Shown one piece after another: positions 1 through 5,556 of a stretch of 6,044 nt of DNA (its first letter is position 1; every line of letters starts with the position of its first letter). The position numbers were made by a program, and so were the translations under genes. The notes under the pieces were generated by a model, which saw only the letters and a program-made list of their open reading frames with translations, searched no databases and had not been told where the DNA came from. This stretch comes from CAZPEV01 sp964585635 (lineage in GTDB: Bacteria; Zixibacteria; MSB-5A5; GN15; JAAZOE01): the NCBI GenBank assembly GCA_964585635.1, contig CAZPEV010000185.1, positions 1 through 6,044 on the forward strand, in the 5' to 3' direction.

Positions 1-537
1 CGGCATGAGGGACGGTTCGATATTATGCGTTTCATCGGTCAAAAAGACAAGCCGGGGATCGCCGGCTCGATTCAGATGATGCCGCCCGAGGCCCGCCGTG
101 GACCGTACATGGTCGTTCTCGGAGACAACATTATCGGCGGCACGGTCATGGCCTCGCGCCGGCGATTCGACGCCAAGCCGGATACCGCCTTGATTCATCT
201 GGCCGAGGTCTCGTACCCCGGCATGTTTGGTGTAGCACATCTGGAGAACGGACGGCTGGAGGGGATCGAGGAAAAGCCGGACAATGACTCCTCTCCCTGG
301 GCCATCACCGGCATCTATTTTTTCCCCGCCGACCTGTTCGGAATCGCCGCCAGGGTGCAGCCGTCGGCCCGGGGCGAATACGAAGTGACCGACATTTTGT
401 CCCAGTACCTTCAGCAGGGACGGCTGGAATATCAGAAGCTCGACTGCTGGTGGGTCGACGCCGGTACGCATAAATCGCTGGCCCAGGCCAGACGGCTGAT
501 CGGCGGCGTCGGCGACACGGCCGGGAGGCGGGCATGA
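1..537 (+). CDS. rmlA: Glucose-1-phosphate thymidylyltransferase, C-terminal part (5' end outside window)
   Basis: First enzyme of dTDP-L-rhamnose synthesis: glucose-1-phosphate plus dTTP gives dTDP-glucose and pyrophosphate, in the cytoplasm. The frame is open from base 1, so the Met at base 25 is internal. The visible 178 residues begin just before the family's Q-x-x-P-x-G-I-A segment (residues 14-21). They contain LGDNI with the metal-binding Asp (residue 42), the sugar-binding stretch EEKP, TGIYFFP, ARGEYEVTDI and WWVDAGTHKSL. The N-terminal nucleotide-binding loop (GxGTRLxPxT, roughly the first 65 residues) lies upstream of the window. The protein stops about 16 residues after the GTH motif, so it is the short form of about 245 residues, without the C-terminal extension of the E. 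coli-type enzyme. The stop overlaps the rmlC start by four bases, which supports an operon. The family call is secure; exact nucleotide preference is inferred from the neighbours. Confidence 0.93.
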   Translation, partial: RHEGRFDIMRFIGQKDKPGIAGSIQMMPPEARRGPYMVVLGDNIIGGTVMASRRRFDAKPDTALIHLAEVSYPGMFGVAHLENGRLEGIEEKPDNDSSPWAITGIYFFPADLFGIAARVQPSARGEYEVTDILSQYLQQGRLEYQKLDCWWVDAGTHKSLAQARRLIGGVGDTAGRRA

Positions 538-989
538 TTGATGGGGTCAGAACCAAGCCGCTCAAAACGATCGCCGATGACCGCGGCTGGTTGTATGAAA
601 TCCTCCGATGCGATGACGATCTTTTCATCCGTTTCGGCCAGGTGTATTTGACCGCCGTCTATCCCGGGGTGGTTAAGGCGTGGCATTGTCATAGAAAGCA
701 GATCGACAGTTTCACGGTGGTATCGGGGATGGCCAGGTTAGTACTGGCCGATTGTCGCGAGGGAAGTCCGACCAGCGGTTCAATCGAAGAGTATATCATC
801 GGCGACCAGAACCGGATGCTGGTGCAGATTCCCCCCGGCGTGTACCATGGATTGATGGGACTCGGCGTGGCGCCGGCGCTGGCGCTGAATTCCCCCAGCG
901 AGCCGTATCATCGGGATCATCCCGATGAAATCCGCCTGCCGTTCGACACCGACCAAATTCCCTACACTTGGCAGATCAGGAACGGCTGA
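534..989 (+). CDS. rmlC: RmlC-like cupin, probable dTDP-4-dehydrorhamnose 3,5-epimerase (short divergent form)
   Basis: Probable third enzyme of dTDP-rhamnose synthesis, epimerising C3 and C5 of dTDP-4-keto-6-deoxyglucose. The 151-residue protein has RmlC-type cupin marks: DDRGWLYEI near the start, a His-containing strand KAWHCH where classical RmlC has RGLHYQ, SGMARLVLADCREGSPTSG, and IPPGVYHGL matching the P-x-G-x-x-HG strand. It ends with NSPSEPYHRDHPDE and a W-Q-I strand. It is shorter than the usual roughly 180 residues. In my alignment by eye the canonical catalytic Tyr region (Y-x-x-x-x-x-Y) reads LNSPSEPY, so that Tyr may be absent. The ATG overlaps the rmlA stop (ATGA, 534-537), with GGGAGG at 523-528 five bases upstream. 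Position between rmlA and rmlB supports the role; a single-position epimerase or other sugar cupin is possible. Confidence 0.82.
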   Translation: MIDGVRTKPLKTIADDRGWLYEILRCDDDLFIRFGQVYLTAVYPGVVKAWHCHRKQIDSFTVVSGMARLVLADCREGSPTSGSIEEYIIGDQNRMLVQIPPGVYHGLMGLGVAPALALNSPSEPYHRDHPDEIRLPFDTDQIPYTWQIRNG

Positions 990-1535
990 TGCGACTTCTG
1001 GTGACCGGCACGGCCGGATTTATCGGCTCCAACTTGGTGCGGCATCTTTTGTCCACGACCAGCGACGTCCGGATCATTTCCCTGGACAGCCTGACCTATG
1101 CCGGCAATCGGGTCAACCTGGAGACCCTGCCGGGCGGGATCGAGTCGGAGCGCCACCATTTCGTGCACGGGTCCATCTGCGACGCCCTTCTGGTGGATGA
1201 CCTGGTGGCGTCGGGCGTCGACGGCATCATCAATTTGGCCGCCCACACCCATGTCGACCGGGCCTCTTACAATCCCGAGGTCTTCATCAGGAACAATGTC
1301 GAGGGGGTGCTGAACCTGTTGCGCTCGGCGGTTAAGCACAAGGTCGGGCGGCTGCTGCAGGTCTCGACTGATGAGGTCTATGGCGCGGTCCGGCCGGAAA
1401 GCCCATGCGATGAGGACGCGCCCCTGCGGCCAGGGAATTACTATGCCGCCTCCAAGGCGGCGGCCGACCTTTATGTTTCGGCGGCGCTGAATTTCGGCGA
1501 CCTTGACGCCGTCATCGTGCGCGGAACCAATAATT
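989..1535 (+). CDS. rmlB: dTDP-glucose 4,6-dehydratase-like protein, N-terminal part, cut by assembly gap
   Basis: This is the N-terminal 182 residues of an extended short-chain dehydrogenase of the RmlB type, which converts dTDP-glucose to dTDP-4-keto-6-deoxyglucose using bound NAD. Visible motifs in order are the Rossmann loop G7-x-x-G10-x-x-G13, LDSLTYAGN, HTHVDRASYN (the usual form is ESHVDRSI), the catalytic triplet T127-D128-E129, and Y152-x-x-x-K156. It ends at RGTNN, immediately before the expected YGP. I chose the ATG at 989 because the Rossmann strand starts there; AGGA at 978-981 is seven bases upstream, and the start shares one base with the rmlC stop. An in-frame ATG at 968 would add seven residues inside rmlC. 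The last 25 residues are homologous to, but clearly different from, the first 25 after the Ns, so this is probably not the same gene as the downstream half. Confidence 0.85.
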
Positions 1536-1545
1536 NNNNNNNNNN
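1536..1545. other. Assembly gap (ten Ns) joining two dehydratase gene fragments
   Basis: The sequence reads ten Ns. The codon phase before the gap leaves base 1535 as the first base of a codon, while the downstream frame starts a codon at 1546. An intact frame would need a gap length of 3n+2, and ten is not of that form. Homologous protein segments occur on both sides, so the gap is best read as a placeholder of unknown true size. Confidence 0.97.
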
Positions 1546-2106
1546 GCGTCCGACCATCTGGTGCGGGCTTACCACCACACCTACGGCCTGCCCACGCTGG
1601 TCACCAACTGCTCGAACAATTACGGCCCGCGCCAGTTTCCCGAGAAGCTGATCCCGTTTTTCACGCGACGGATTCTCGCCGGCCAGACGGTGCCGTTGTA
1701 CGGCGACGGCCGGCAGATGCGCGACTGGCTTTACGTGGAGGATTTTTGCCGGGCGATTTGGCTGGCGTTTATCAATGGCCGGCGGGGCGAGATCTATAAC
1801 GTCGGCGCCGGGAATCATATCACCAACCACGACCTGACCCTCAAGTTGATCGCCATCCTCGGAGCCGACCCGGGATTGATCAAGCCGGTCGCCGACCGTC
1901 CCGGCCATGACTTTTGCTATGCCGTCAATTGGGAGAAGATCAGGCGACTGGGATGGCAGCCGCTGACCGATTTTGAAGCCGACCTCGCCGCCGCCGTCAC
2001 CTGGTACCGCGACCATCCCGATTGGGTCACAGCGGTGATGGATAGTGCCTCATCCAGTGCCGAGAACCATACTTTTTTTGAAGAACATTATCGGGATCGG
2101 GAATAA
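1546..2106 (+). CDS. rmlB: dTDP-glucose 4,6-dehydratase, C-terminal part
   Basis: C-terminal 186 residues of RmlB, the NAD-dependent dehydratase that makes dTDP-4-keto-6-deoxyglucose. The frame is open right from the gap and starts one or two residues after the family's YxxxK lysine. Hallmarks are DHLVRAYHHTYGLP, NCSNNYGPRQFPEKLIPFF, YGDGRQMRDWLYVEDF, GEIYNVGAGN, VADRPGHDFCYAV and a terminal V-x-WYRDHPDWV. These match classical RmlB closely, and the segment length agrees with the corresponding part of the E. coli enzyme. The catalytic N-terminal half of this gene is not in the window: the fragment left of the gap repeats the segment up to SNNY in a diverged version. Its stop lies two bases before the rmlD start, so it belongs to the same transcript as rmlD. 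Identification as RmlB is strong. Confidence 0.92.
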   Translation, partial: ASDHLVRAYHHTYGLPTLVTNCSNNYGPRQFPEKLIPFFTRRILAGQTVPLYGDGRQMRDWLYVEDFCRAIWLAFINGRRGEIYNVGAGNHITNHDLTLKLIAILGADPGLIKPVADRPGHDFCYAVNWEKIRRLGWQPLTDFEADLAAAVTWYRDHPDWVTAVMDSASSSAENHTFFEEHYRDRE

Positions 2107-2108
2107 TC

Positions 2109-2984
2109 GTGCCGACGCTTGTGGTCACCGGCGCCGGAGGTCTTTTGGGGGGACGGCTGCTTCAGGCGGCGGCGGGGCGGTACCGGGTGTTTCCCGTGTA
2201 TCATCATTCCCCGGCCTCGATGTGGCAGACCGATGAATTCGTCGGCGACCTGACCGATGGGAGCGAAATCGAGCGGCTGGCGTCACACGTGACGCCGGAG
2301 ATAATTATCAACTGCGCGGCGCTGGCCGACGTCGACCGCTGCGAGAGGGAACCACAGGTGTCCGACGCGATCAACCGCCGGGCGGTGGAGTTGCTGGTGG
2401 AGGCCTTTCCGGCCGCCCGATTCGTCCAGCTATCGACCGATTATGTTTTCCCCGGCGGGACGCCGCCACCCGGCCCACAAGATCCGCCGCAGCCGTTGAA
2501 TATGTACGGCAGACACAAGCTGGCCGCCGAGAGGGCGGTAGCGAAGAGTTCGCCGCGTCACCTGGTCATCCGCGCCGTGACGATTATCGATCACACCAAC
2601 AAACGGAACTTCTTCCGCTTCGTGTTCGACGCGCTGCGCCGCGGTGAGACGATTCAGGCCCTCACCGATCAGATATCCAACCCCATCACGGCGCGCGATG
2701 CCGCCGATATTATTATGCGATTGATCGAGAAGAAAGTATCCGGCCTGGTCCATATCGGCGGACGGGAGTTTGTCAGCCGGTACGAGCTGGCGGTCGCCAT
2801 AGCGGATCATTTCGGACTGGACAAGCGGTGTATCGGACCGCGGACCTCGGCCGACGTATCGCGCCCGGCTCCCCGGCCGCTGGCCGCCGGATTGGACTGC
2901 CGTCAGACCGAGGCCCTGCTGGGAAGGGCCATGCCGACACTGGCACAGGGCTTTGGGGCGATGCTGAAGGAGCTATCGGACTGA
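2109..2984 (+). CDS. rmlD: dTDP-4-dehydrorhamnose reductase
   Basis: Last enzyme of the pathway: NAD(P)H-dependent reduction of dTDP-4-keto-L-rhamnose to dTDP-L-rhamnose in the cytoplasm. The 291-residue protein is full length for RmlD. It shows the Rossmann loop G8-x-x-G11-x-x-G14, NCAALADVDRCEREP (residues 68-82), the catalytic STDYVF with T110, and Y133-x-x-x-K137. C-terminal substrate-domain features include RAVTIIDHTNKRNFF, ISNPITARDAA and LVHIGGREFVSRYELA, ending with SRPAPRPLAAGLDC, the RP-x-x-x-x-L-like element near the end of RmlD. The start is a GTG with GGGA at 2099-2102 six bases upstream, two bases after the rmlB stop, so translation is probably coupled. Its last 12 bases overlap the end of the convergent gene on the other strand, leaving no room for a separate terminator. 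A related NDP-keto-sugar reductase is the only real alternative. Confidence 0.92.
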   Translation: MPTLVVTGAGGLLGGRLLQAAAGRYRVFPVYHHSPASMWQTDEFVGDLTDGSEIERLASHVTPEIIINCAALADVDRCEREPQVSDAINRRAVELLVEAFPAARFVQLSTDYVFPGGTPPPGPQDPPQPLNMYGRHKLAAERAVAKSSPRHLVIRAVTIIDHTNKRNFFRFVFDALRRGETIQALTDQISNPITARDAADIIMRLIEKKVSGLVHIGGREFVSRYELAVAIADHFGLDKRCIGPRTSADVSRPAPRPLAAGLDCRQTEALLGRAMPTLAQGFGAMLKELSD

Positions 2985-3647
2985 ATTCTGCGGGACACCT
3001 TCCTGATTCAAAAAGGCATGTATTTTCCGCGCCCGTTTGAGGCCGATTCCTGCGACTTTCTTCAATTCGGCGACATCGGCGGCGCGCAGCTTATCGAGCG
3101 ATCCGAAGCGGCGGATGAGTGATTTGGCCGTTCCCGGATCGATATCCGGAATCCTGGTCACGATCGTCTCGACGCTGTCCTGATCCGTCTCCGCGGCCGC
3201 CAAAGCAGCGGCTTCATCTTCCGTCCCCGGCTCGACATCCAGCCCGGTTCCGACCTGCGCCGCCAGCATGAACAGCAATTGGGCCGTTTCCATCTCGTCA
3301 TGCGTGGCCAGAATCGGAATCCGATTCAGGACCGAGATAAAGACCTCGGCCCCCTGGACGGCGGCCAGGTCGTCGGCGCGATCGGCCGTGCGGGCATCCC
3401 CCTCGATCACGATAATCGGCTCGGTAAATTCCCGCTTCAGCTCGATGATGTCGCGGTAGATGGTCCGATTCTTGACGGCCTGAAGGAACATTTCGCGGGT
3501 CAAATATTTGACGCCGATTTTGCCGGAGAAGACAAATTCCCCCCGGCGCAGCGAGATATAGCGAATATTGGTGTCGAGTTCCGCCAAAAGCCGCGCCACC
3601 GGATTATCTTTAAGCCGGGTGGTTATGATAACGTTGAAGTGTTCCAT
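2973..3647 (-). CDS. ERCC4/XPF-fold protein with C-terminal (HhH)2, predicted catalytically inactive
   Basis: A 224-residue protein with the layout of the XPF/MUS81/Hef nuclease module. Residues 5-130 follow the ERCC4 fold: VIITTRLKDNPVARLLAEL, then RRGEFVFSGKIGV, then NRTIYRDIIELK, PIIVIEGD and the helix HDEMETAQLLFMLA. An acidic linker (about 137-160) leads to two helix-hairpin-helix motifs, IPDIDPGTAKSLIRRFGS (166-183) and VAGIGLKRARKIHAFL (198-213), typical of structure-specific DNA binding. The active-site signatures are replaced: D-x-R-E reads T-x-R-L (9-12), GD reads GE (36-37), and ERKxxxD reads KYLTREM (47-53). I infer a non-cleaving DNA-binding protein or a partner of another nuclease, as with inactive subunits in the eukaryotic family. 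The ATG at 3647 is favoured over the GTG at 3689 because of its ribosome binding site. The fold call is fairly sure; the cellular role is unknown. Confidence 0.82.
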   Translation of the reverse strand: MEHFNVIITTRLKDNPVARLLAELDTNIRYISLRRGEFVFSGKIGVKYLTREMFLQAVKNRTIYRDIIELKREFTEPIIVIEGDARTADRADDLAAVQGAEVFISVLNRIPILATHDEMETAQLLFMLAAQVGTGLDVEPGTEDEAAALAAAETDQDSVETIVTRIPDIDPGTAKSLIRRFGSLDKLRAADVAELKKVAGIGLKRARKIHAFLNQEGVPQNSVR

Positions 3648-3651
3648 ATTC

Positions 3652-3660
3652 ATCACCTTT
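3652..3660 (-). promoter_or_regulatory. Shine-Dalgarno site setting the start of the ERCC4-like gene
   Basis: On the minus strand this reads AAAGGTGAT, a good match to the 16S anti-SD complement (AGGAGGTGAT). Its GG ends eight bases before the ATG at 3647 but only two bases before the in-frame ATG at 3653, so it supports 3647 as the start. The upstream GTG at 3689 has nothing comparable. Confidence 0.72.
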
Positions 3661-3740
3661 ATCCCTGTGAAGTGCGTCAATCCAATCACGATGGCGGTGT
3701 GGACGGCCGATGGATTGTCCAGCCCTCACTGGTAGTAACA

Positions 3741-3754
3741 CCCGGCCGGCCGGG
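3741..3754. repeat. 14-bp perfect palindrome in the intergenic spacer
   Basis: CCCGGCCGGCCGGG is a perfect palindrome with no spacer. It lies in the 196-bp spacer between the end of the broken secreted-protein gene (3844) and the start of the ERCC4-like gene (3647). No T-run follows on either strand, so it is not a classical intrinsic terminator. It could be a protein-binding site or chance in GC-rich DNA. I saw no other convincing signal in the spacer, and no clear promoter for the ERCC4-like gene. Confidence 0.45.
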
Positions 3755-3843
3755 ATGTTCCTGCCTTAATGGGTTGTAATAGCCAAATTTCGGCGACCGG
3801 ATCGGCCGTCCCGGTGGAAGCACGGCCGCATATGATCGCCCGA

Positions 3844-5115
3844 TCAGGTCTTTCGCTCCTTTTTCTGCGCGGCGGGAAAGAGAACATTATTGAGGATAAG
3901 TCGGTATCCCGGCGAATTCTTGAATAACTTCAGGTCGGTGGGGGGATCGTTAACCATATGCTGGTAATCCTCCGGATCATGGCCGGAGAAAAAGGTGAAA
4001 GTTCCTTTGCCCAGATTGCCATGGACGTATCGCACCTCATCATATTCCAGCGGTTCGCCGAGGACAATCACATATTTTTTGAGTAATGATTTGCGGAAAC
4101 CGGTTGTTTGCCCCATGAAGCCGTTCACGACGGCGGTATGGCATTGGACGAGCATGGTCGGCACCGGGTCGAGCTTGGCGGAGAATTCGAACAGGTAGAA
4201 GATGTCGTCGGCCGGGGTCATAAATCGCTCCAGCCGATCGGGATAGGTATCGATGTCGGAGTGACGATAAAGCAGGGGATCGAGCGAGACGGTAAAATCG
4301 GTGAACGCCATGGATTGGGAATAGTCCAGCTTCTTCTGGCAATCGGGGTCGGGCGGGTCACCGTCGAATTCCGCCGGATTGATATCGGTGTTGGCGGCCG
4401 CCAGGGCGATATCGATGGTTTCGGCCGCCGAGCACATGGCAAACAGAAAACCGCCTCGCAGGACATAATCTTTGATCGTCCGCGCCACCGCCTTCTTGCA
4501 TTCCGAGACCTTGTTGAATCCCAGCTTATGGGCCATCGCCTCATCGGTGGCAACCTGCTGCTGGTACCAAAGCTGGTTGTGGAAGGAGGCGTAGAATTTG
4601 CCGTACTGGCCGGTAAAATCCTCGTGATGCAGATGCACCCAGTCATAATTTTCGAGCGCGCCGGACAAGACTTCTTGATCCCAGATCATGTCGTACTTGA
4701 TTTCGGCATATTACAGCGCCAGACGGACGGCGTCATCCCATGGCTCCTGGGTGGGGGGAACGTAGACGGCGATGGCGGGGGCCTTTTCAAGGGTCACCCG
4801 TTCCATATTCTCCGAGTCGATGGTCCGGTAGATATCGGCCATGGCGGCGTTGTCGACCGGTTGGTAGGCGACGCCGCGCAACAAGCAGAGGTCCCGGTTG
4901 CCGCTGTCGTCGGTGATTAAGAATGAGCCGCCCCGATAATTCAGAAGCCATTCCCCCTTTTGTCCCTGTTTCAGGCAGGCGAACACGACCCCATAGGCTT
5001 TGAGGTGGTCGGTCTGAGTATCATCCATCGGGATCAGCAGCATGCCGGCCGACGCGGGGACGGTGGTCATGAGGGCGCAAGCGATGACAATCACCAGGGT
5101 GCAAAATCTCGACAT
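3844..5115 (-). pseudogene. Secreted protein of the family often auto-named 'asparagine synthetase B', interrupted by one in-frame TAA
   Basis: One continuous minus-strand frame of 423 codons is broken only by TAA at codon 135 (4711-4713). Before it: a signal peptide (residues 1-23, cleavage after ASA), then LLIPMDDTQTDHLKAYG, WLLNYRGGSF, LEKAPAIAVY and PWDDAVRLAL. After the stop the same protein resumes: YAEIKYDMIWDQEVL, YDWVHLHHEDFTGQYG, GGFLFAMCSA, FDGDPPDPD, PVPTMLVQCHT, GFMGQTT, VRYVHGNLGKG, FFSGHDPEDYQH and NSPGYRLILNNVLFPAAQKK. From memory these match a roughly 420-residue exported family common in Bacteroidetes relatives. Despite the usual name, I see neither a glutaminase nor an asparagine-synthetase domain, so the function is unknown. 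The ATG at 5115 has AAGGA seven bases upstream. The nearest later ATG (4689) has no ribosome binding site and would lack the signal peptide. Either a real nonsense mutation or a base-call error; no frameshift is present. Confidence 0.8.
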
Positions 5116-5161
5116 GTTCGTATCCTTGGCCTACCTCCCTATCATTAAACGGCTTAATCCG

Positions 5162-5211
5162 ACCATTGTTCGATGGTTTTTTCGGCCGGGCCGAACCTGG
5201 GAGGACCAGGT
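5162..5211 (-). repeat. Three consecutive small inverted repeats in the leader of the leftward gene
   Basis: Going right to left, as a leftward transcript would read them: ACCTGG/CCAGGT with a 5-base loop (5195-5211), TTCGGCC/GGCCGAA around one central base (5181-5195), and ACCAT/ATGGT with a 6-base loop (5162-5177). They lie 47-96 bases upstream of the ATG at 5115. Stacked like this they could form leader-RNA hairpins or protein sites. The run of six bases beside the middle hairpin is on the wrong side for an intrinsic terminator on either strand. Function is not shown. Confidence 0.4.
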
Positions 5212-5251
5212 AAATTTAGGGGAAAGCGTGCCGAGAGGAAACAAAAATCCT

Positions 5252-5274
5252 CGCAATGTGAAACCGACATTGCG
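5252..5274. repeat. 8-bp perfect inverted repeat with 7-bp spacer, operator-like
   Basis: CGCAATGT and ACATTGCG are exact reverse complements separated by GAAACCG. The site is mid-way in the divergent intergenic region, 137 bases from the leftward start and over 300 from the rightward one. The size and spacing fit a dimeric regulator site or a hairpin. There is no T-run, so it is not a standard terminator. Confidence 0.45.
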
Positions 5275-5526
5275 GTTGCCGCGAATTGGGTTCGTTCGTT
5301 CATTTTTCTGTTTCTCATCGTTTGGCCGCCTCGATTTGATGGGGACATGGCCGGGTCGCGTGGCCGCGATTGACCGTTTCCGACGGGCATAGTTATAGCG
5401 AAGCTTATTCATACAATAAAGGGGGCGGAGTATCGTTCTGCAGCGATTTTGTGGTGATTTCGTAGGCGGACCGGGACGTCCGAACGCGTACAGATTGTGT
5501 CAGAGACGGAAGCGGCCTGAAACCGA

Positions 5527-5556
5527 TTGACAAAGAGCGAGTTAGGGGTATATTAT
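5527..5556 (+). promoter_or_regulatory. Sigma-70-type promoter for the exported protein gene
   Basis: A perfect -35 hexamer TTGACA (5527-5532) is followed after 18 bases by TATTAT (5551-5556), five of six matches to TATAAT. TATATT at 5549-5554 gives an alternative 16-base spacer. Transcription would begin near 5562-5564, leaving a leader of about 30 bases before the ATG at 5593, which has GGGG at 5584-5587 as a modest ribosome binding site. Position, spacing and hexamers agree; the call is by eye only. Confidence 0.65.

Noticed and set aside
968..988. Upstream ATG as the start of the left dehydratase
   Set aside because: It would add MADQERL inside rmlC. The ATG at 989 begins directly at the Rossmann strand, has AGGA at a good distance and overlaps the rmlC stop as in a coupled operon.
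1471..2016. 181-codon minus-strand frame across the N run
   Set aside because: Antisense to rmlB and reads through the Ns; the rmlB protein motifs on the + strand are decisive.
2430..2810. 126-codon minus-strand frame inside rmlD
   Set aside because: Shadow of rmlD, whose full-length motifs are intact.
3648..3689. GTG at 3689 or ATG at 3653 as start of the ERCC4-like protein
   Set aside because: No ribosome binding site fits the GTG, and the site AAAGGTGAT is too close to 3653 but ideally spaced for 3647.
3279..3779. 166-codon open frame on the + strand
   Set aside because: Antisense to the ERCC4-like gene, which has clear family motifs and a good ribosome binding site. No start signal or homology seen for the + frame.
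4711..4713. Programmed recoding of the in-frame stop
   Set aside because: The codon is TAA, not TGA or TAG, and I see no selenocysteine-type hairpin just after it. Mutation or base-call error is simpler.
4108..4920. 270-codon open frame on the + strand
   Set aside because: It lies antisense to the secreted-protein gene, crosses the position of its stop codon, and its product is Gly/His/Val-rich with no recognisable family. It is a shadow caused by codon composition on the minus strand.
5175..5195. GC-rich hairpin beside a run of six T's as an intrinsic terminator
   Set aside because: On the + strand the T's come before the hairpin, and on the - strand the run after the hairpin is A's. Neither strand gives a hairpin followed by U's.
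5131..5412. Small overlapping open frames on both strands in the divergent region (including 5042-5392 +)
   Set aside because: Low-complexity basic products, no ribosome binding sites of note, mutual overlap, and inverted repeats within. They look non-coding.
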